Source of the DNA: Closterium sp. Naga37s-1
Lineage: Eukaryota > Streptophyta > Zygnematophyceae > Desmidiales > Closteriaceae
Assembly: GCA_947471745.1 (NCBI GenBank)
Contig: CANJKZ010000530.1
Coordinates: 286,501-350,500, forward strand
Reading direction: 5' to 3'
DNA length: 64,000 nt
Numbering within the stretch: the first letter of the stretch is position 1; each line of letters starts with the position of its first letter. The notes beneath the pieces are model-generated. The model saw nothing but the letters and a program-made list of their open reading frames with translations, searched no databases and had not been told where the DNA came from. Position numbers and translations under genes: made by a program. Below, in pieces: positions 1-12,277 of this stretch.

Positions 1-1221
1 CAGGTTCGGCAGGGACAGGCTCAGAGTGGTCAGGCTTGGCAGTCCCTGGAACCTCAAGTGGGTGTGCTATCTTAGAATACATGTTGCGGACATTCTATGG
101 CTTTCGTTTGTGGCTGTGACTATAACGAAGCTTCTGCGTTTTGACCTTGAACTAGCCTTAAAGGTCGTCGCCCTGTCGATGCCTCTTGCTGCAGAGTCTT
201 GTCTATGAGTGTCGATAGCGCATTCGCTTCTAGAACCAAGTCTATCAGTATGTCTGTTACTAGTGCTACTGCTATTTCTGTTACTAAATATAACTGACAT
301 GTTTCTCCCGTTTCCGCTGCTGCACGTGATCGGGTGGCTATTCGTTACTATCACAGTCAGCGACGTCGTCATGATCTGCGACAATAAGCAGCGACTGCGA
401 CAGAGGTGCGAGCGGTCAAAAGGAGCGACACTTTATAGAAATGGAAACGCGTGATGTCACGGGAATGGTGAACGTAAAGGTGACTTCTGAGTGGACTCAT
501 AAGGAACGCTTGACACTACGGGAATGGAGTATGGCTTGAAGGCGAAGAGATGCTTGCGGTATCGCATCGCATGAACTAGTACAAAGCCAATCCCAACGGA
601 AAATGAAACCACGGTTTGCTAGTCACCAGGTGACGTGTTGGATGAATATAAGAAGCGCGGTATGGACAAAGCAGGTTCTAGGTGAGGTAACCAGACAGTA
701 TTAGTGAGTAGGTATCTGGTTGGTTGTAGGCCATTTTGTTTGAGAAAACGCCTGCGGGATGCTATGCCACCAACACCGGAGACAAGGTGGTTCCTGCTCC
801 TGGTATCTCACCGTTCCAAAACAGTATTCTTCATTTGTTGTTTCATCAACCAGAAGCCACAACTCAGAATCCACCCAGCACACTGCAGCTGAGTGGCACG
901 TTCCGTAACTCGGGTACACTCATGGCATTTTCTTTTCTAAGCTTTGCTTCGAATACGCCTTGCAGGAAATGGCCCTTGGAATTGCCGAGACGCAGCAGCA
1001 TCGTGTGTACAGCATACTCAACTCACCCCGCCGAAGCAAACCGCAACCGCGTCAAAGCTGAATGGCCGTGTGGCCAATGACCAGTCAATCGGTGCGGTCC
1101 TTTTTGGCGGGAAGAGCTGGTCCTTGCCCTTCTACAATCAAACTCGAGACTGGATCTCAACACCTTCAAGAATAATCAATGCATATACTACATTTGGCCA
1201 ACGCAAATCCTTCAAAAAAAA

Positions 1222-1688
<467 letters not shown>

Positions 1689-2215
1689 TACTTTGTGAGT
1701 GCCTTAACCTAGGAAACATACCGTACAAACACAGCAACACCAGACGACAGGGCACCTGAAAAACATCATGAGAACAGGTGAAGCATTGCTAAGTAAATGT
1801 GTTTTCCTGTAATCCTAAGGTCTGCGGCTGAGCGGGGCCACAGGTTCATCTACCGGAGACCTCTACATGAAGGACGAATGCGGTCAGCCCGCGGAAGCTC
1901 GCGGCTGGGCAGATAGCTGCGCAGAGGGCAGGTCGGAGGGGAGCTGGTGCATGGGATAATTGGGTTGAAACAGAGCCATCAAATCGCTGTTGCTGCTGCT
2001 GGGGTTGAGAATGGGATTCATGTACGTCTTACTGCTGTGTTGAAGAACAAAGTTTGGTCCATAGTAAGTAGGCTTATGCTCGGGCGGGACTGACTGGCTG
2101 GATGGCAGAAGGGATGAATGGATAGATGGGAGGGCTCATGACGGATGTGCTGTGTGCACGCATGTTTCATGGTGGTCAATGGTGGTACATTGTAGTGCAG
2201 AATGGCGCTCACTGC

Positions 2216-2292
2216 GGCAAGGTGCTGCAAGGTGCTGCATGGTGCTGCATGGTGCGGCAAGGTGCTGCATGGTGCCGCGAGGTGCTGCATGG
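2216..2292. repeat. Short tandem repeat, 10-11 bp unit
   Basis: About seven imperfect copies of GGTGCTGCAT / GGTGCGGCAA occur in a row. No coding interpretation is supported. Confidence 0.8.
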
Positions 2293-3395
2293 TCAGCTCA
2301 CGGCAGCACAGCACACATGGCTGCCTGGTGAAAGGATGGGCGGTGGTGCATGGCACAATATGGGACGGATGGAAGGGAGCTGTGGGTCAGATGCATGCTG
2401 GCAGACTACAGTGATGAAATCGATGGTTGGATTGCACACACCCACGAACGTTAGACAACTTCTGAGGCAGATCAAGAAACATGGGGCGGATGGAAGGGAG
2501 GAGAGGAGCTATGGGTCGGATGCTGGCTGACAGGCTGGCAGGCTGGCAGGCTGCAGTGATAAAATGGAAAGTCCAATTGTGCACACCAACACATGGTGTT
2601 CCCTACTCGAACACACAGGCGCAGTGCTGTCGCTGCCATTGGTGCTGTTGATTCTGTCGCTGGTATGCATGGTGCTGTGGTGGCAGTGTTTGATTGTGCT
2701 AGTGGAGGTGGTGTGGTGTGGGGCTGCTGCTCCTCACAGCTGCTGCTGAAGAAGAATAACTTCGACGAATGATGCTTGCACTCGCATTTGTGAGTAAGCT
2801 TTCCGGAGTGAGTGATGAAGCTGGTCGCAGTGGTTGACTTGACTCAATACTCATCATCTCAGTCGACTCAAACTCAATCGTCAGAAGTCATTTTGAGTCG
2901 ACTGAAAAGTCCTTCTGGAGTGAGTGAGTGAGTGATGGAGATGGTTGCAGTCATTGACGGAAAATTCATCTGTGGTCATCTGTGGATGGTCGCTGTGTCA
3001 CAATGGTCAATCTCCAGGCGCCTCATCAACACATTGGGGGGGGCTGATGCCGTTGAGTGGCGGTGGAATGGCCAGATGGTTTCCTTCCGAGGCGCCTCAG
3101 AGGGAAAACTACGAGGGGCAGTGGTGTTGGGTATGATTCCTGATGATGGTTCCTTGGCCGCTTCAAAGACAAAACGTGGCTGCAGTGGTGTTGGGTACGA
3201 TGAAGGTGGCTCGTGGCAGGGAGCAGTGGTGAAAGATATCTTGGCCACCTCAGAGATGGAGTGTCGCTGATGATTTCTTGGGTACCGTACGTCTCGTCAC
3301 GATGGTTGGCGGCAGGGAGCAGAAGATCAAAGATGGTCATGAAACCCACACAGGGTACGGTACCCCTCTCAGCCGAGTTCCATCCGCCAGACCAT

Positions 3396-6300
3396 CTACT
3401 TGCTCCGAATCGCAACCCGTGCACCCTGCTTCGGAGCCGGCTCTGTCCCCGGCCTCTTAGTCTCGTACCGCCGACCCCAACCACCGAACCACCCCCGAAC
3501 CAAGGCCACAAGAGGTGGAATAGAGACGGCAACGACCACAGAAAGAAGCACATGGGTGATCCGGTTCTGCCTCTGCACTCTCTGCACCATCTGCCGTATC
3601 TCCTCCACCGCCTCATCCCCCTCCTCCTCCAGGTCCTCCACCCCCTCCTCCTTCCCCTGCTCCTCCTCCTCTGCCTCTGCCCGTTGTTTCCGCACACCAA
3701 GACCGCCATCCGCTCTCTTTCTTACTGCCACCACGCCACCTTTTACCCCGGCTCTTCCAGTTGACTTCAGACCCAAAGCTTCTTCTCTAGATTCGCCTTC
3801 CACTCTTCCTGCTCCTCTTTCCCCTCGTCCGTCTCCTCCCGTACTCAGCTGTATTGACTTTGCCTCCTGCTGCTCCTGTTGGAAGGGGATTTGCTGTTGC
3901 TGCTGCTGCTGGCTGTGTTGAGAGGTGGCACTGGTACTGCTGGAGCGAGTGAGGGAGGCGGGGTCAGGGGAGGAGGAGGAGGCCACGGGGGAGAGGCGGA
4001 AGGAGATGGGCGAGGAAGACACGAGGGAGGGGGAGCGCTTGTGCTCGTCCATAGGACTGGAGTTCTGGAGAAGCAGGGGGAGGGAGGGTAGAGGGAGGGA
4101 GGGGTGAATTCGAGGCGGCGCCTTACCCATGGGCGAGGAGGACACGAGGGAGGGCGAGCGTGTGTGCTCGTCCATTGGGCTGGAGTTCTGGAGAAGCAGG
4201 GGGAGGGAGGGTAGAGGGAGGGAGGAGCACAGGGAGGGAGGGGGATTTGGGCACAGCAAAGATGGGCGAGGAGGACACGAGTGAGAGGGGAGTGCTTGTG
4301 ATCGTCCAGAGGGCTGGAGTTCTGATGGGGAAGAAGCAGGGTGGAGGGAATGAGGGGTGGATAGATTAAGTCAGGAAAGAGGGGTAAGTGAATGGGGAAG
4401 AGAAAAGGGATAGGAGGAGCAGAGGAGGAAAGAGGGTGCAGGATAGAGCAAGAGATAAGGTTAGGGAGGAACAACAGAGACAGTTTCGGACAGAAGGTTT
4501 TGAGTTGCAGAGTGTCTCCCACATGCTCCTGTTCTAAGACATCTCGAAACTCACACCCCACCTCTTCTCACCTCTTCGCACCTCTTCTCACCTCTTCTCA
4601 CCTCTTCTCACCTCTTCTCACCTCTTCTCACCTCTTCTCACCTCTTCTCACCTCTTCTCAAGAGGTCACCACACACATACACACATTACATAATGGCAGC
4701 CATCTCTGAATCCAGCAGCTGCACCTGCACTGCACGCCATGACAGCTCATCCATTCACGCATACATGATACGTTCCGGCCACTTCCCATCCCGCCTCGCC
4801 ACAGCACATCCCACCTTGCCTCACCACATTAGACCACGCAGCACCACTTAACAGCATGGCGGCCATCTTTGCCTCCAGCAGCTGCACCTGCACTGCTTGC
4901 TATGAGGGGACTCATCCATGCACACACGCGATACATCTCAGCCACATTCCACCTTGCCTCACCACATCTCACTGCACATCACTGCATATCACCGCACATC
5001 ACCGCATACCATCATGGCAGTCATCTTCGCCTCCAGCAGCTGCACCTGCACTGCTCGCTGCTCCGCCTCCCTCTCCGCCTGCTCTGCCCTCCTCTCCGCT
5101 GCCTGCGGGGAAGGAGGGCAAAAAAGAGACGGATTGGAGAAAACGGGAGGTTAGGAAGAGGGAGAAGCAAGCACACCTCCCTATCTCTCCACCTTTTCTG
5201 CCCGCCTCCCTGCTGCCTGCGAGAAAGGAGGCACAAAAACAGACACGCATAGAGAATGGAGGCTCAGGAAGAGTTCTGACTCCTGAGCCACCTCAAGACT
5301 GTGTGAGCCGCCTGAAAGAGCTTCTGTTTTGAGCCTCTACAGCCTCTGTCAGCCCTATCAGCTCCTCATCGCCTCAACCCCAAGCCTCTCCTCCAACCCA
5401 TAAATCACGCCCCCCCCTCTCACAACCCCACCGCACCTCCACTGCCTCTGTCAAGCGAGTGACGTCCTCTTAGTGAGCGACTATGGCCCAGCCTCAGGCC
5501 CACACCATTTCAACCCAGAGGCTTCACCTTTCCTCCCCCAACTCCCATCGGTCAACTTCCATCCTACCCTCAGCCCCCACTGCACACCTCCACGGCCTCT
5601 GTCCGGCGAGAGACGTCCCTAAATGAGCCACGCCTGCCCCACCCCTTTCAGCTCCTGATAGCCCCAACCCCATACCTGCCTCTCCTCTCCCAATTCCCGC
5701 CCCACCCCACCCACACCACAGCCGCTCCCCTGGCGCACCTCCACGGTCTCCATGAGACGAGTGACGTCCTCTTGGATGAGTGACGCCTGGCCCAGCTCCA
5801 GAATCTCCTTACAGCCTCAGCCCTCCACCTCCCCCACAGCCCATAACTCTCACCCTCCTCCCCCCAACATCCCCCCCCCAGCGCACAGCCCCACCCACAG
5901 CCCCCCCAACGTACCTCCACGGTCTAACTCCCCTCAATTCCCGCCCCACCCACAGCCGGCCCCCCAGCGCACCTCCACGGTCTCCATGAGGCGAGTGGCG
6001 TCCTCCTGGGTAAGTGACGCCTGCCCCAGCTCCAGAAGCTCCTCACAGCCTCAGCCCTCCACCTTCCCCACAGCCCATAACTCTCACCCTCCTCCCCCCA
6101 ACATCCCCCCCCCAGCGCACAGCCCCCCACCCACAGCCCCCCCAACGTACCTCCACGGTCTACCTCCCCTCAATTCCCGCCCCATCCACAGCCGGCCCCC
6201 CAGCGCACCTCCACGGTCTCCATGAGGCGAGTGACGTCCTCCTGGGTAAGTGACGCCTGCCCCAGCTCCAGAAGCTCCTCACAGCCTCAGCCCTCCACCT

Positions 6301-9300
6301 CCCCCACAGCCCATAACTCTCACCCTCCTCCCCCCAACATCCCCCCCCCAGCGCACAGCCCCACCCACAGCCCCCCCAACGTACCTCCACGGTCTAACTC
6401 CCCTCAATTCCCGCCCCACCCACAGCCGGCCCCCCAGCGCACCTCCACGGTCTCCATGAGGCGAGTGACGTCCTCCTGGGTAAGTGACGCCTGCCCCAGC
6501 TCCAGAAGCTCCTCACAGCATCAGCCCTCCACCTTCCCCACAGCCCATAACTCTCACCCTCCTCCCCCCAACATCCCCCCCCCAGCGCACAGCCCCCCAC
6601 CCACAGCCCCCCCAACGTACCTCCACGGTCTACCTCCCCTCAATTCCCGCCCCATCCACAGCCGGCCCCCCAGCGCACCTCCACGGTCTCCATGAGGCGA
6701 GTGACGTCCTCCTGGGTAAGTGACGCCTGCCCCAGCTCCAGAAGCTTCTGCACCACTGACTCGTCACACTCCATCTGATAGGCGGAGAGAAACAGAGGGG
6801 GGAGAGGGGAGAGAGGGGACAAGGGGAGCGGGATGGAGTTGAGTTAAGGCCTGCCCCAGCTCCAGAAGCTTCTGCACCACTGACTCGTCACACTCCATCT
6901 GATAGGCGGAGAGAAACAGAGGGGGGAGAGGGGAGAGAGGGGACAAGGGGAGCGGGATGGAGTTGAGTTAAGGCCTGCCCCAGCTCCAGTAGCTTCTGCA
7001 CCACCGACTCGTCACACTCCATCTGATAGGCGGAGAGAAACAGAGGGGGGGGGGGGGAGAGGGGAGAGAGGGGACGAGGGGAGCGGGATGGAGTTGAGTT
7101 AAGGCCTGCCCCAGCTCCAGTAGCTTCTGCACCACCGACTCGTCACACTCCATCTGATAGGCGGAGAGAAACAGAGGGGGGAGAGGGGAGAGGGGAGAGA
7201 GGGGACGAGGGGAGCGGGATGGAGTTGAGCTAAGGCCTGCCCCAGCTCCAGTAGCTTCTGCACCACCGACTCGTCACACTCCATCTGATAGGCGGAGAGA
7301 AACAGAGGGGGGAGAGGGGAGAGGGGAGAGAGGGGACGAGGGGAGCGGGATGGAGTTGAGCTAAGGCCTGCCCCAGCTCCAGTAGCTTCTGCACCACCGA
7401 CTCGTCACACTCCATCTGATAGGCGGAGAGAAACAGAGGGGGGAGAGGGGAGAGGGGAGAGAGGGGACGAGGGGAGCGGGATGGAGTTGAGCTAAGGCCT
7501 GCCCCAGCTCCAGTAGCTTCTGCACCACCGACTCGTCACACTCCATCTGATAGGCGGAGAGAAACAGAGGGGGGAGAGGGGAGAGGGGAGAGAGGGGACG
7601 AGGGGAGCGGGATGGAGTTGAGCTAAGGCCTGCCCCAGCTCCAGTAGCTTCTGCACCACCGACTCGTCACACTCCATCTGATAGGAGGAGAGAAACAGAG
7701 GGGGGAGAGGGGAGAGGGGAGAGAGGGGACGAGGGGAGCGGGATGGAGTTGAGCTAAGGCCTGCCCCAGCTCCAGTAGCTTCTGCACCACCGACTCGTCA
7801 CACTCCATCTGATGGGCAGAGAGGGACAAGGAATGGCAGACGAAGGGGAATGGAGCACCGAAGGCAGAGGGAGGGGAATAGAGTCACGGTGACGCCTGGC
7901 CCAGCTCCAGCAGCTGCTGGAGCACTGAATCGACCCATTCCATCTGATGGGCGGAGGAGGGAGAGGGGAATGGGAAGTGGAAAGGGGAGGCGGAGAGGAG
8001 AGGCACACTCACGCCTGCCCCTGCTCCAGCAGCTCCTGCACCACCGACTTGTCACACTCCATCTGATGGGCACAGAGGGCGAATGGGGAGGGGGTACCGA
8101 GGGGGAGAAGGGGGGAGAGGAGGGGAGAGGGGGGGAGGGAGGGGGAATGGTGGAAGAGGGGGACGGAATTGAATTTATGCCTGGCCCAGCTCCAGCAGCT
8201 CCTGCACTACAGGTGAAGGGGAGGGGGAGGCTAAAGAGAAGCAAGGGAAGGGCAGGGAAGGGGACAGCAGGAGCGTTTGATTTGAATAGCATGGCATGCA
8301 ACAGCATGGCTCACCGTGACAGGGGTGGTTGATCGGCCTGGTGCATCTTCATCGCTGTCGTTACTGTGCCTGCTGAGACGCATTGCACGGCACGGTACAG
8401 TACGGTACGACACGGTACGGTACGACACGGCACGGCATGGCATGACTCACCATGACAGGGGTGGTTGATCGGCCTGGAGCATCCTCATCACTTTCATTGC
8501 TGTGCCTGCTGAGACGCACCAACAGCAGTGAGGGAAGGAGGATGATCAGGTGAGGTGAGGTGATGAGGAGGATAAGGTGAGTCAGCTCAAAGCGCCCTGG
8601 AGCATCTTCATCGTTGGCATTGCTGAGCCTGCTGAGACAGCAGCAGCAGTGAGGGGAGGAGGAGGATAACTTAAGCCTGCTAAGCCTCCTTTCAATTCAG
8701 CTCAAAGCGCCTTGGAGCATCTTCATGGCTGTCATTGCTGAGTCTGCTGAGACGCACGAACACGCACAGGCATCAACACATTGATACAAGAGCAGCACCT
8801 TAGCAAGAGCCGGCTCGAGAGGGAGAAAACAGGTTGCAAAGAAGCTTCACAAGCCGATCCACATGAGTGCAACTCGAAAGCCCAGGGAACGTGCAGCACA
8901 AGACACACTGCCCACTCGCCTTCCAGTTAGGCCACACAAGCTGCTCACCACCAAACCCCTTTGCACCGCCTCCCCACCTCTCTGCGTCTCTGCTCTTGAA
9001 GCTGCCTTCTCTCGCTGGTGACATGCCAGACGCCTCTGACTCCCACCGGCTCTCCACTTCAACTGGGACACCGTGCCGGGGGGGGGGGGGGGGGGGGGGG
9101 GCGGAGGGGAAAGGGGGGAAAGGAAAGGGGGTGTGGGGGGAGAGTTGAAATTTGACTCGACTCAGACGCCTCTGACTCCCACCGGCTCTCCACTTCAACT
9201 GGGACACTGTGGAGAGAGGTCGGGGTAGGAAGGTCGGGGAGGCGAGGTAAGCGGGAAGGGAGGGGAGCACGGAGGGGAATAGGACGGGCAGGGATGAGGG

Positions 9301-12277
9301 CGTTAGTAGAGCTCAGGTGAACCCAGCTGTGCAGGGCACTATGCACCAAACCGAGCAGTAGAAGGCTCACCTTCCCCCCTGATTTCACCTGCGCCCTGCC
9401 CTCACCTGCCCCTGATTTCACCTGCATCCTTTGCTCGCTCCCCACTGCCCTCACCTGCGCCCTGCTCCAGGCTGCGGTAGAGCTCACAGCGCAGCACCTC
9501 ACCTGCCCCATGTCCCCTGCCCTCACCTGCCCCATGTCCCCTGCCCTCACCTGCCCCATGTCCCCTGCCCTCACCTGCCCCATGTCCCCTGCCCTCACCT
9601 GCCCCATGTCCCCTGCCCTCACCTGCCCCCCCTGCCCTCACCTGCCCCCCCTGCCTTCACCTGCGTCCTGCCCTCACCTGCGCCCTGCTCCAGGCTGCGG
9701 TAGAGCTCAAAGCGCAGCACCTCAGATTTTGCCAGCTCGTCGCGCAGACGAGCGCATTCCACCTGCCACGCACATAGGGAGGGAGGGCGGGACGGAGGGA
9801 GGGAGGGAGGGAAGGAGGGAGCATTTTGACCAGACTCAAAATACAGCACGTCGTGCAGACGCACACACACACACGCAGGGAGCGAGGGACCGAAAGCGCA
9901 AACTCGCACCCATCTCTCTCTCACAGCCCCCTCACCTGCAGGGCGAGCACGCCAGAGTCATCGAGCTCCTCCAGTCGCTCCTCCAGCAGCGCCTGCACCA
10001 GGGCTGGATTCATCTCCGCCGCCCGCTCGCCCGCTCTGCGCTTCCACTCCTCTGCGCGCACTCAGGTTAGGGGGAGAGGGTGGGGTGGGGGGGGGAAGGA
10101 GGATTTGAGTCACGAGCTCCTCCAGTCGCTCCTCCAGCAGCGCCTGCACCAACGCCGGATTCATCTCCGCTGCCCGCTCGCCCGCCCTCCGCTTCCACTC
10201 CTCTGCGCGCCCACGGGGGAGGGGGAGAGGGGAGGAGGGTAAGGGGAGATGGGGGAGGAAGATAGAAGGGCAAGAGAAGGATTTGAGACGTCTCAAAACT
10301 CGACTGCTCCAACGCTGTATTCATCTCCGCTGCCCGCTCGCCCGCGCTCCGCTTCCATTCCATGTCTCTGTTCTGTGCGCCCAAGGGTAGGGTGGGGGAG
10401 AGGGGGAGGGAGAGGGGAGGAGGGTAATAGGAGGAAGGATTTAAGACGTCTCAAAACAAGGCTGCGCCAAGGTCTAATGCTCGCTCGCCCGCCCTCCGTT
10501 TCCACTCCTCTGCACACACACCGGGGAGGCGAGTGGGGGGAAGGAGGGAAGGAGGGGAGTAGGAAAGGAGTCTAAAACTCGTCAGCACCAAGGATGCAAT
10601 GGGATGCCCTCGAGTCGAATCAAACCGCATCTTAGATGCGCAAGCATGGCATGGCATGGCACGGCACGGCACGGCATGGCATGGGCATGGCAGCCCACTC
10701 ACCGCAGCGAGAGGCCATGGCTTGCAGCTCCATCTCCAGCGCTGCTGCTTGTGCCCTCGCCTCCTCCACCTGCTTGTCCTGCCAGCCCAGTCACATCAAT
10801 CACATCACAGCAGACCGGCGAGGCAACGAGACAGATTCGATGCTTGACAAAATTAACAAGCGAACGGAACAGCGAAGAGACAAACGAGCCCTAAATTGTG
10901 CAACCGGAAAGGCAATGTAGCAACAGCGTGGTGATGAAGGGCGCCATGTTTCCCTGGAGGCACCTCACAAAACGAAAGGAGGTGTAAGTCGTTGGATGGC
11001 AAGAGGAAGGGCTCACAGCAGGGGTGCCATTCTTGAGCTGTTCCTGTAGTAGCAGGTCCTCTAAGGCGTCCCTCTCCTCGCACACCTGCACGCACGCATG
11101 GTCACGAGTATCATGTGGGACAAACAATGTTAGAGGCGAGTCGATTAGAGCTGCTCCTGCAGTAGCAGGTCTTTCAAGGCGTCCCTCTCCTCGCACACCT
11201 GCACGCATGGTCATGAAGTCACGAAATTCACAAGGGGAGGCACATATGAATGCATGATGGGAATGCACGACGGAAAGGCATGACCGGAATGCATGACGGG
11301 AATGCATGACGGGAATGCATGACGGGAATGCATGATGGGAATGCATGATGGGAACGCATGAGGGGAATGCATGATGGGAATGCATGATGGGAACGCATGA
11401 GGGGAATGCACGACGGGGATCAACGTTGGGAATGCACTACGGGAACGCATGCGCGTGAGACCATGCGAACACACAGATGCATCAGCGGGTGGTCACACAT
11501 CGAACATTGCCTGTGAACCAACAGTCACATCAATGCGAGGAGGTACAGGACGGAGATGCGAGCATACGTTGATACAGATACGGATGAGTGCAAAACTACA
11601 GTCACCCTGAACCGCGTACGGACTGCATTATTATACATGAGGTTTCAAACACGGAGCTGAACCCTAGAAAAAAGTAACAGAAACGTGGAACGGTGGAGCG
11701 ACATTAACGAGGACCAATACTTACGAGACTAGCGCGCGGACAGGGCGACGCGGAGACACACCTGTTGGTAGCTCGCTCGAAACTCCTCTAGCTCTCTTCC
11801 CATGTCCGATAAGCTGTTGGCCGTTGGACCCTGGTGGCAGCGAAGAGGTACGCGAAAGTGAGTAACGACATCGTCTACGTGTGCGCGATCGGGGGATCGG
11901 AAATAGTAAGACTCGCGAGAAAGGAGGATCGCTTTGGAATGCGTTTTGAGACGTCTCAGAAACAGGTGCGCGGTATAGGACGGATGGGATAGCTCGACAA
12001 AGAGAATGAAAGAGCTGTTCAAAGTGCCGACATACAAGAAACGACCGCTCCGAGATTTCGTTACAAACCGGGGAGGCCTACGCTGCAGCGCAAGACATGC
12101 ACTACAAACGCATCGCGGCTCTCTGATATCACAAAGAGACTGGAAAGAAAGGTGTCAACGGATACATCAAAGGAGGTGTATCAGCGGACGCATCGGAGAT
12201 GCATAGACACGGAAGGCTGTAAGAGAATAAGGACTAGCCTGTGGGACGTAGTACGAAGCCATGGTTGCCGCCATCAT
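3396..12277 (-). CDS. Gene A: coiled-coil protein with C-terminal membrane segment, 11 exons
   Basis: I do not recognise this protein. Minus-strand exons chain in phase as 12277-12239, 11830-11762, 11085-11017, 10769-10703, 10051-9936, 9762-9678, 9062-8978, 8369-8315, 6774-6679, 5102-5010 and 4064-3396, totalling 1443 nt (480 residues plus stop). All junctions are GT-AG except the first donor, which reads GC. The start is the ATG-ATG at 12277 (MMAATMASYYVPQ). Exons 2-10 are charged and heptad-like, for example LEDLLLQEQLK, ALLEERLEELDD and AAERRAEQAEREAEQR. The last exon has Ser/Pro-rich and Gln-rich stretches, then an acidic helix, a roughly 25-residue hydrophobic segment (VLLSVVVAVSIPPLVALV) and a basic tail of about 29 residues. 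A membrane-anchored coiled-coil role is inferred. Plant nuclear-envelope coiled-coil proteins share this layout, but I see no specific motif. Gene reality is likely; individual exon choices are less sure. Confidence 0.6.
4065..4340 (-). repeat. Two acceptor-bearing 5' copies of gene A's last exon
   Basis: Upstream of the intact terminal exon (5' end at 4064) are two partial copies of its first ~60 nt (NSSPMDEH-type peptide), each after a pyrimidine-rich tract and AG. The nearer copy ends at a GTAAGG donor-like site; the farther one is more diverged. Read without splicing they make one longer open frame up to about 4259. Confidence 0.7.
4557..4660. repeat. CACCTCTTCT 10-bp tandem repeat
   Basis: About ten head-to-tail copies of a 10-bp unit, one with a single substitution (TTCG), lie in the last intron of gene A. 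Confidence 0.95.
4690..4912 (-). repeat. Two donor-side copies of gene A exon 10
   Basis: The 3' part of exon 10 (peptide VQVQLLEAKM) recurs at about 4690-4745 and 4855-4912 on the minus strand, downstream of the intact exon at 5010-5102. An acceptor-side fragment of the same exon lies upstream near 5195-5220. Confidence 0.75.
5430..6678 (-). repeat. Array of donor-side half-copies of gene A exon 9, ~235-bp period
   Basis: Downstream of intact exon 9 (6679-6774), the 3' half of that exon (QEDVTRLMETVE plus a GTGCGC donor) is repeated with its following intron at about 235-bp spacing. Copies end near 6444, 6209, 5973 and 5738, with more degenerate ones near 5600 and 5440. The plus-strand proline/serine frames over the array are shadows. 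Confidence 0.85.
6775..8065 (-). repeat. Array of acceptor-side half-copies of gene A exon 9, ~131-bp period
   Basis: Upstream of intact exon 9 lie eight near-identical units, mostly 131 bp apart. Each holds a pyrimidine tract, a CTATCAG acceptor and the first ~50 nt of the exon (MECDESVVQKLLELGQA), then runs into intron sequence with no GT donor. Two diverged copies follow near 7945 (MEWVDSV) and 8062 (MECDKSV); the latter ends at a good GTGAGT donor. Confidence 0.9.
8315..8369 (-). other. Gene A exon 8, copy 1
   Basis: This 55-nt exon encodes an acidic Ser/Asp peptide (HSNDSDEDAPGRSTTPVT). It follows a CAGCAG acceptor and ends at a GTGAGC donor. It enters in phase 2 and leaves in phase 0. 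Confidence 0.6.
8385..8446. repeat. CACGGTACGG-type short repeat
   Basis: An imperfect run of CGGTACGACA and CGGCATGG units lies in the intron between the two exon 8 copies. A similar GGCAC/GGCAT pentamer run occurs near 10645-10690. Confidence 0.8.
8451..8505 (-). other. Gene A exon 8, copy 2 (possible mutually exclusive exon)
   Basis: This is a second complete copy of exon 8, also 55 nt, with its own acceptor and a GTGAGT donor. Its peptide differs at a few positions (HSNESDEDAPGRSTTPVM). Because 55 is not a multiple of three, splicing in both copies, or neither, would break the frame. Two further 5' half-copies without a matching donor lie near 8595-8640 and 8700-8750. Confidence 0.55.
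9079..9102. repeat. Poly-G tract
   Basis: A homopolymer of about 23 G residues lies in the intron just upstream (minus sense) of gene A exon 7. Its length may be uncertain in the assembly. Confidence 0.9.
9150..9207 (-). repeat. Acceptor-side copy of gene A exon 7
   Basis: This repeats the acceptor and first ~37 nt of exon 7 (VEVESRWESEAS) and diverges afterwards. It lies upstream of the intact exon, like other acceptor-side copies in this gene. Confidence 0.75.
9455..9665 (-). repeat. Donor-side copy of gene A exon 6 plus 24-bp tandem repeat
   Basis: The 3' part of exon 6 (ELYRSLEQGAG plus a GTGAGG donor) recurs at about 9455-9512. Between it and the intact exon (9678-9762) lie about five copies of a 24-bp unit (CCCCATGTCCCCTGCCCTCA core) that contains the donor sequence. 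Confidence 0.8.
10090..10520 (-). repeat. Three acceptor-side copies of gene A exon 5
   Basis: Three partial copies of exon 5 start (EEWKRRAGERA, or MEWKRSAGERA) lie upstream of the intact exon at 9936-10051, at about 10100-10207, 10310-10370 and 10480-10512. Each follows an acceptor-like AG. The nearest continues to LLEERLEEL before diverging. Confidence 0.85.
11134..11202 (-). repeat. Acceptor-side copy of gene A exon 3 with stop
   Basis: A second copy of exon 3 (VCEERDALKDLLLQEQL) after a GTGCAG acceptor ends in a TAG stop where the intact exon reads on. It lies upstream of intact exon 3 at 11017-11085. Confidence 0.8.
11240..11440. repeat. 13-bp GAATGCATGATGG tandem repeat
   Basis: About fifteen imperfect copies of GAATGCATGAYGG lie in gene A's second intron. 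The minus-strand His/Pro/Ser frame over it is a repeat artefact. Confidence 0.9.

Noticed and set aside
5752..6723. Plus-strand Pro/Ser-rich reading frames
   Set aside because: They are antisense shadows of the exon 9 half-copy array.
6775..7830. CRISPR-like array of regular repeats
   Set aside because: The repeated part is exon plus intron of gene A with splice acceptors. Spacers are not unique and the genome is eukaryotic.
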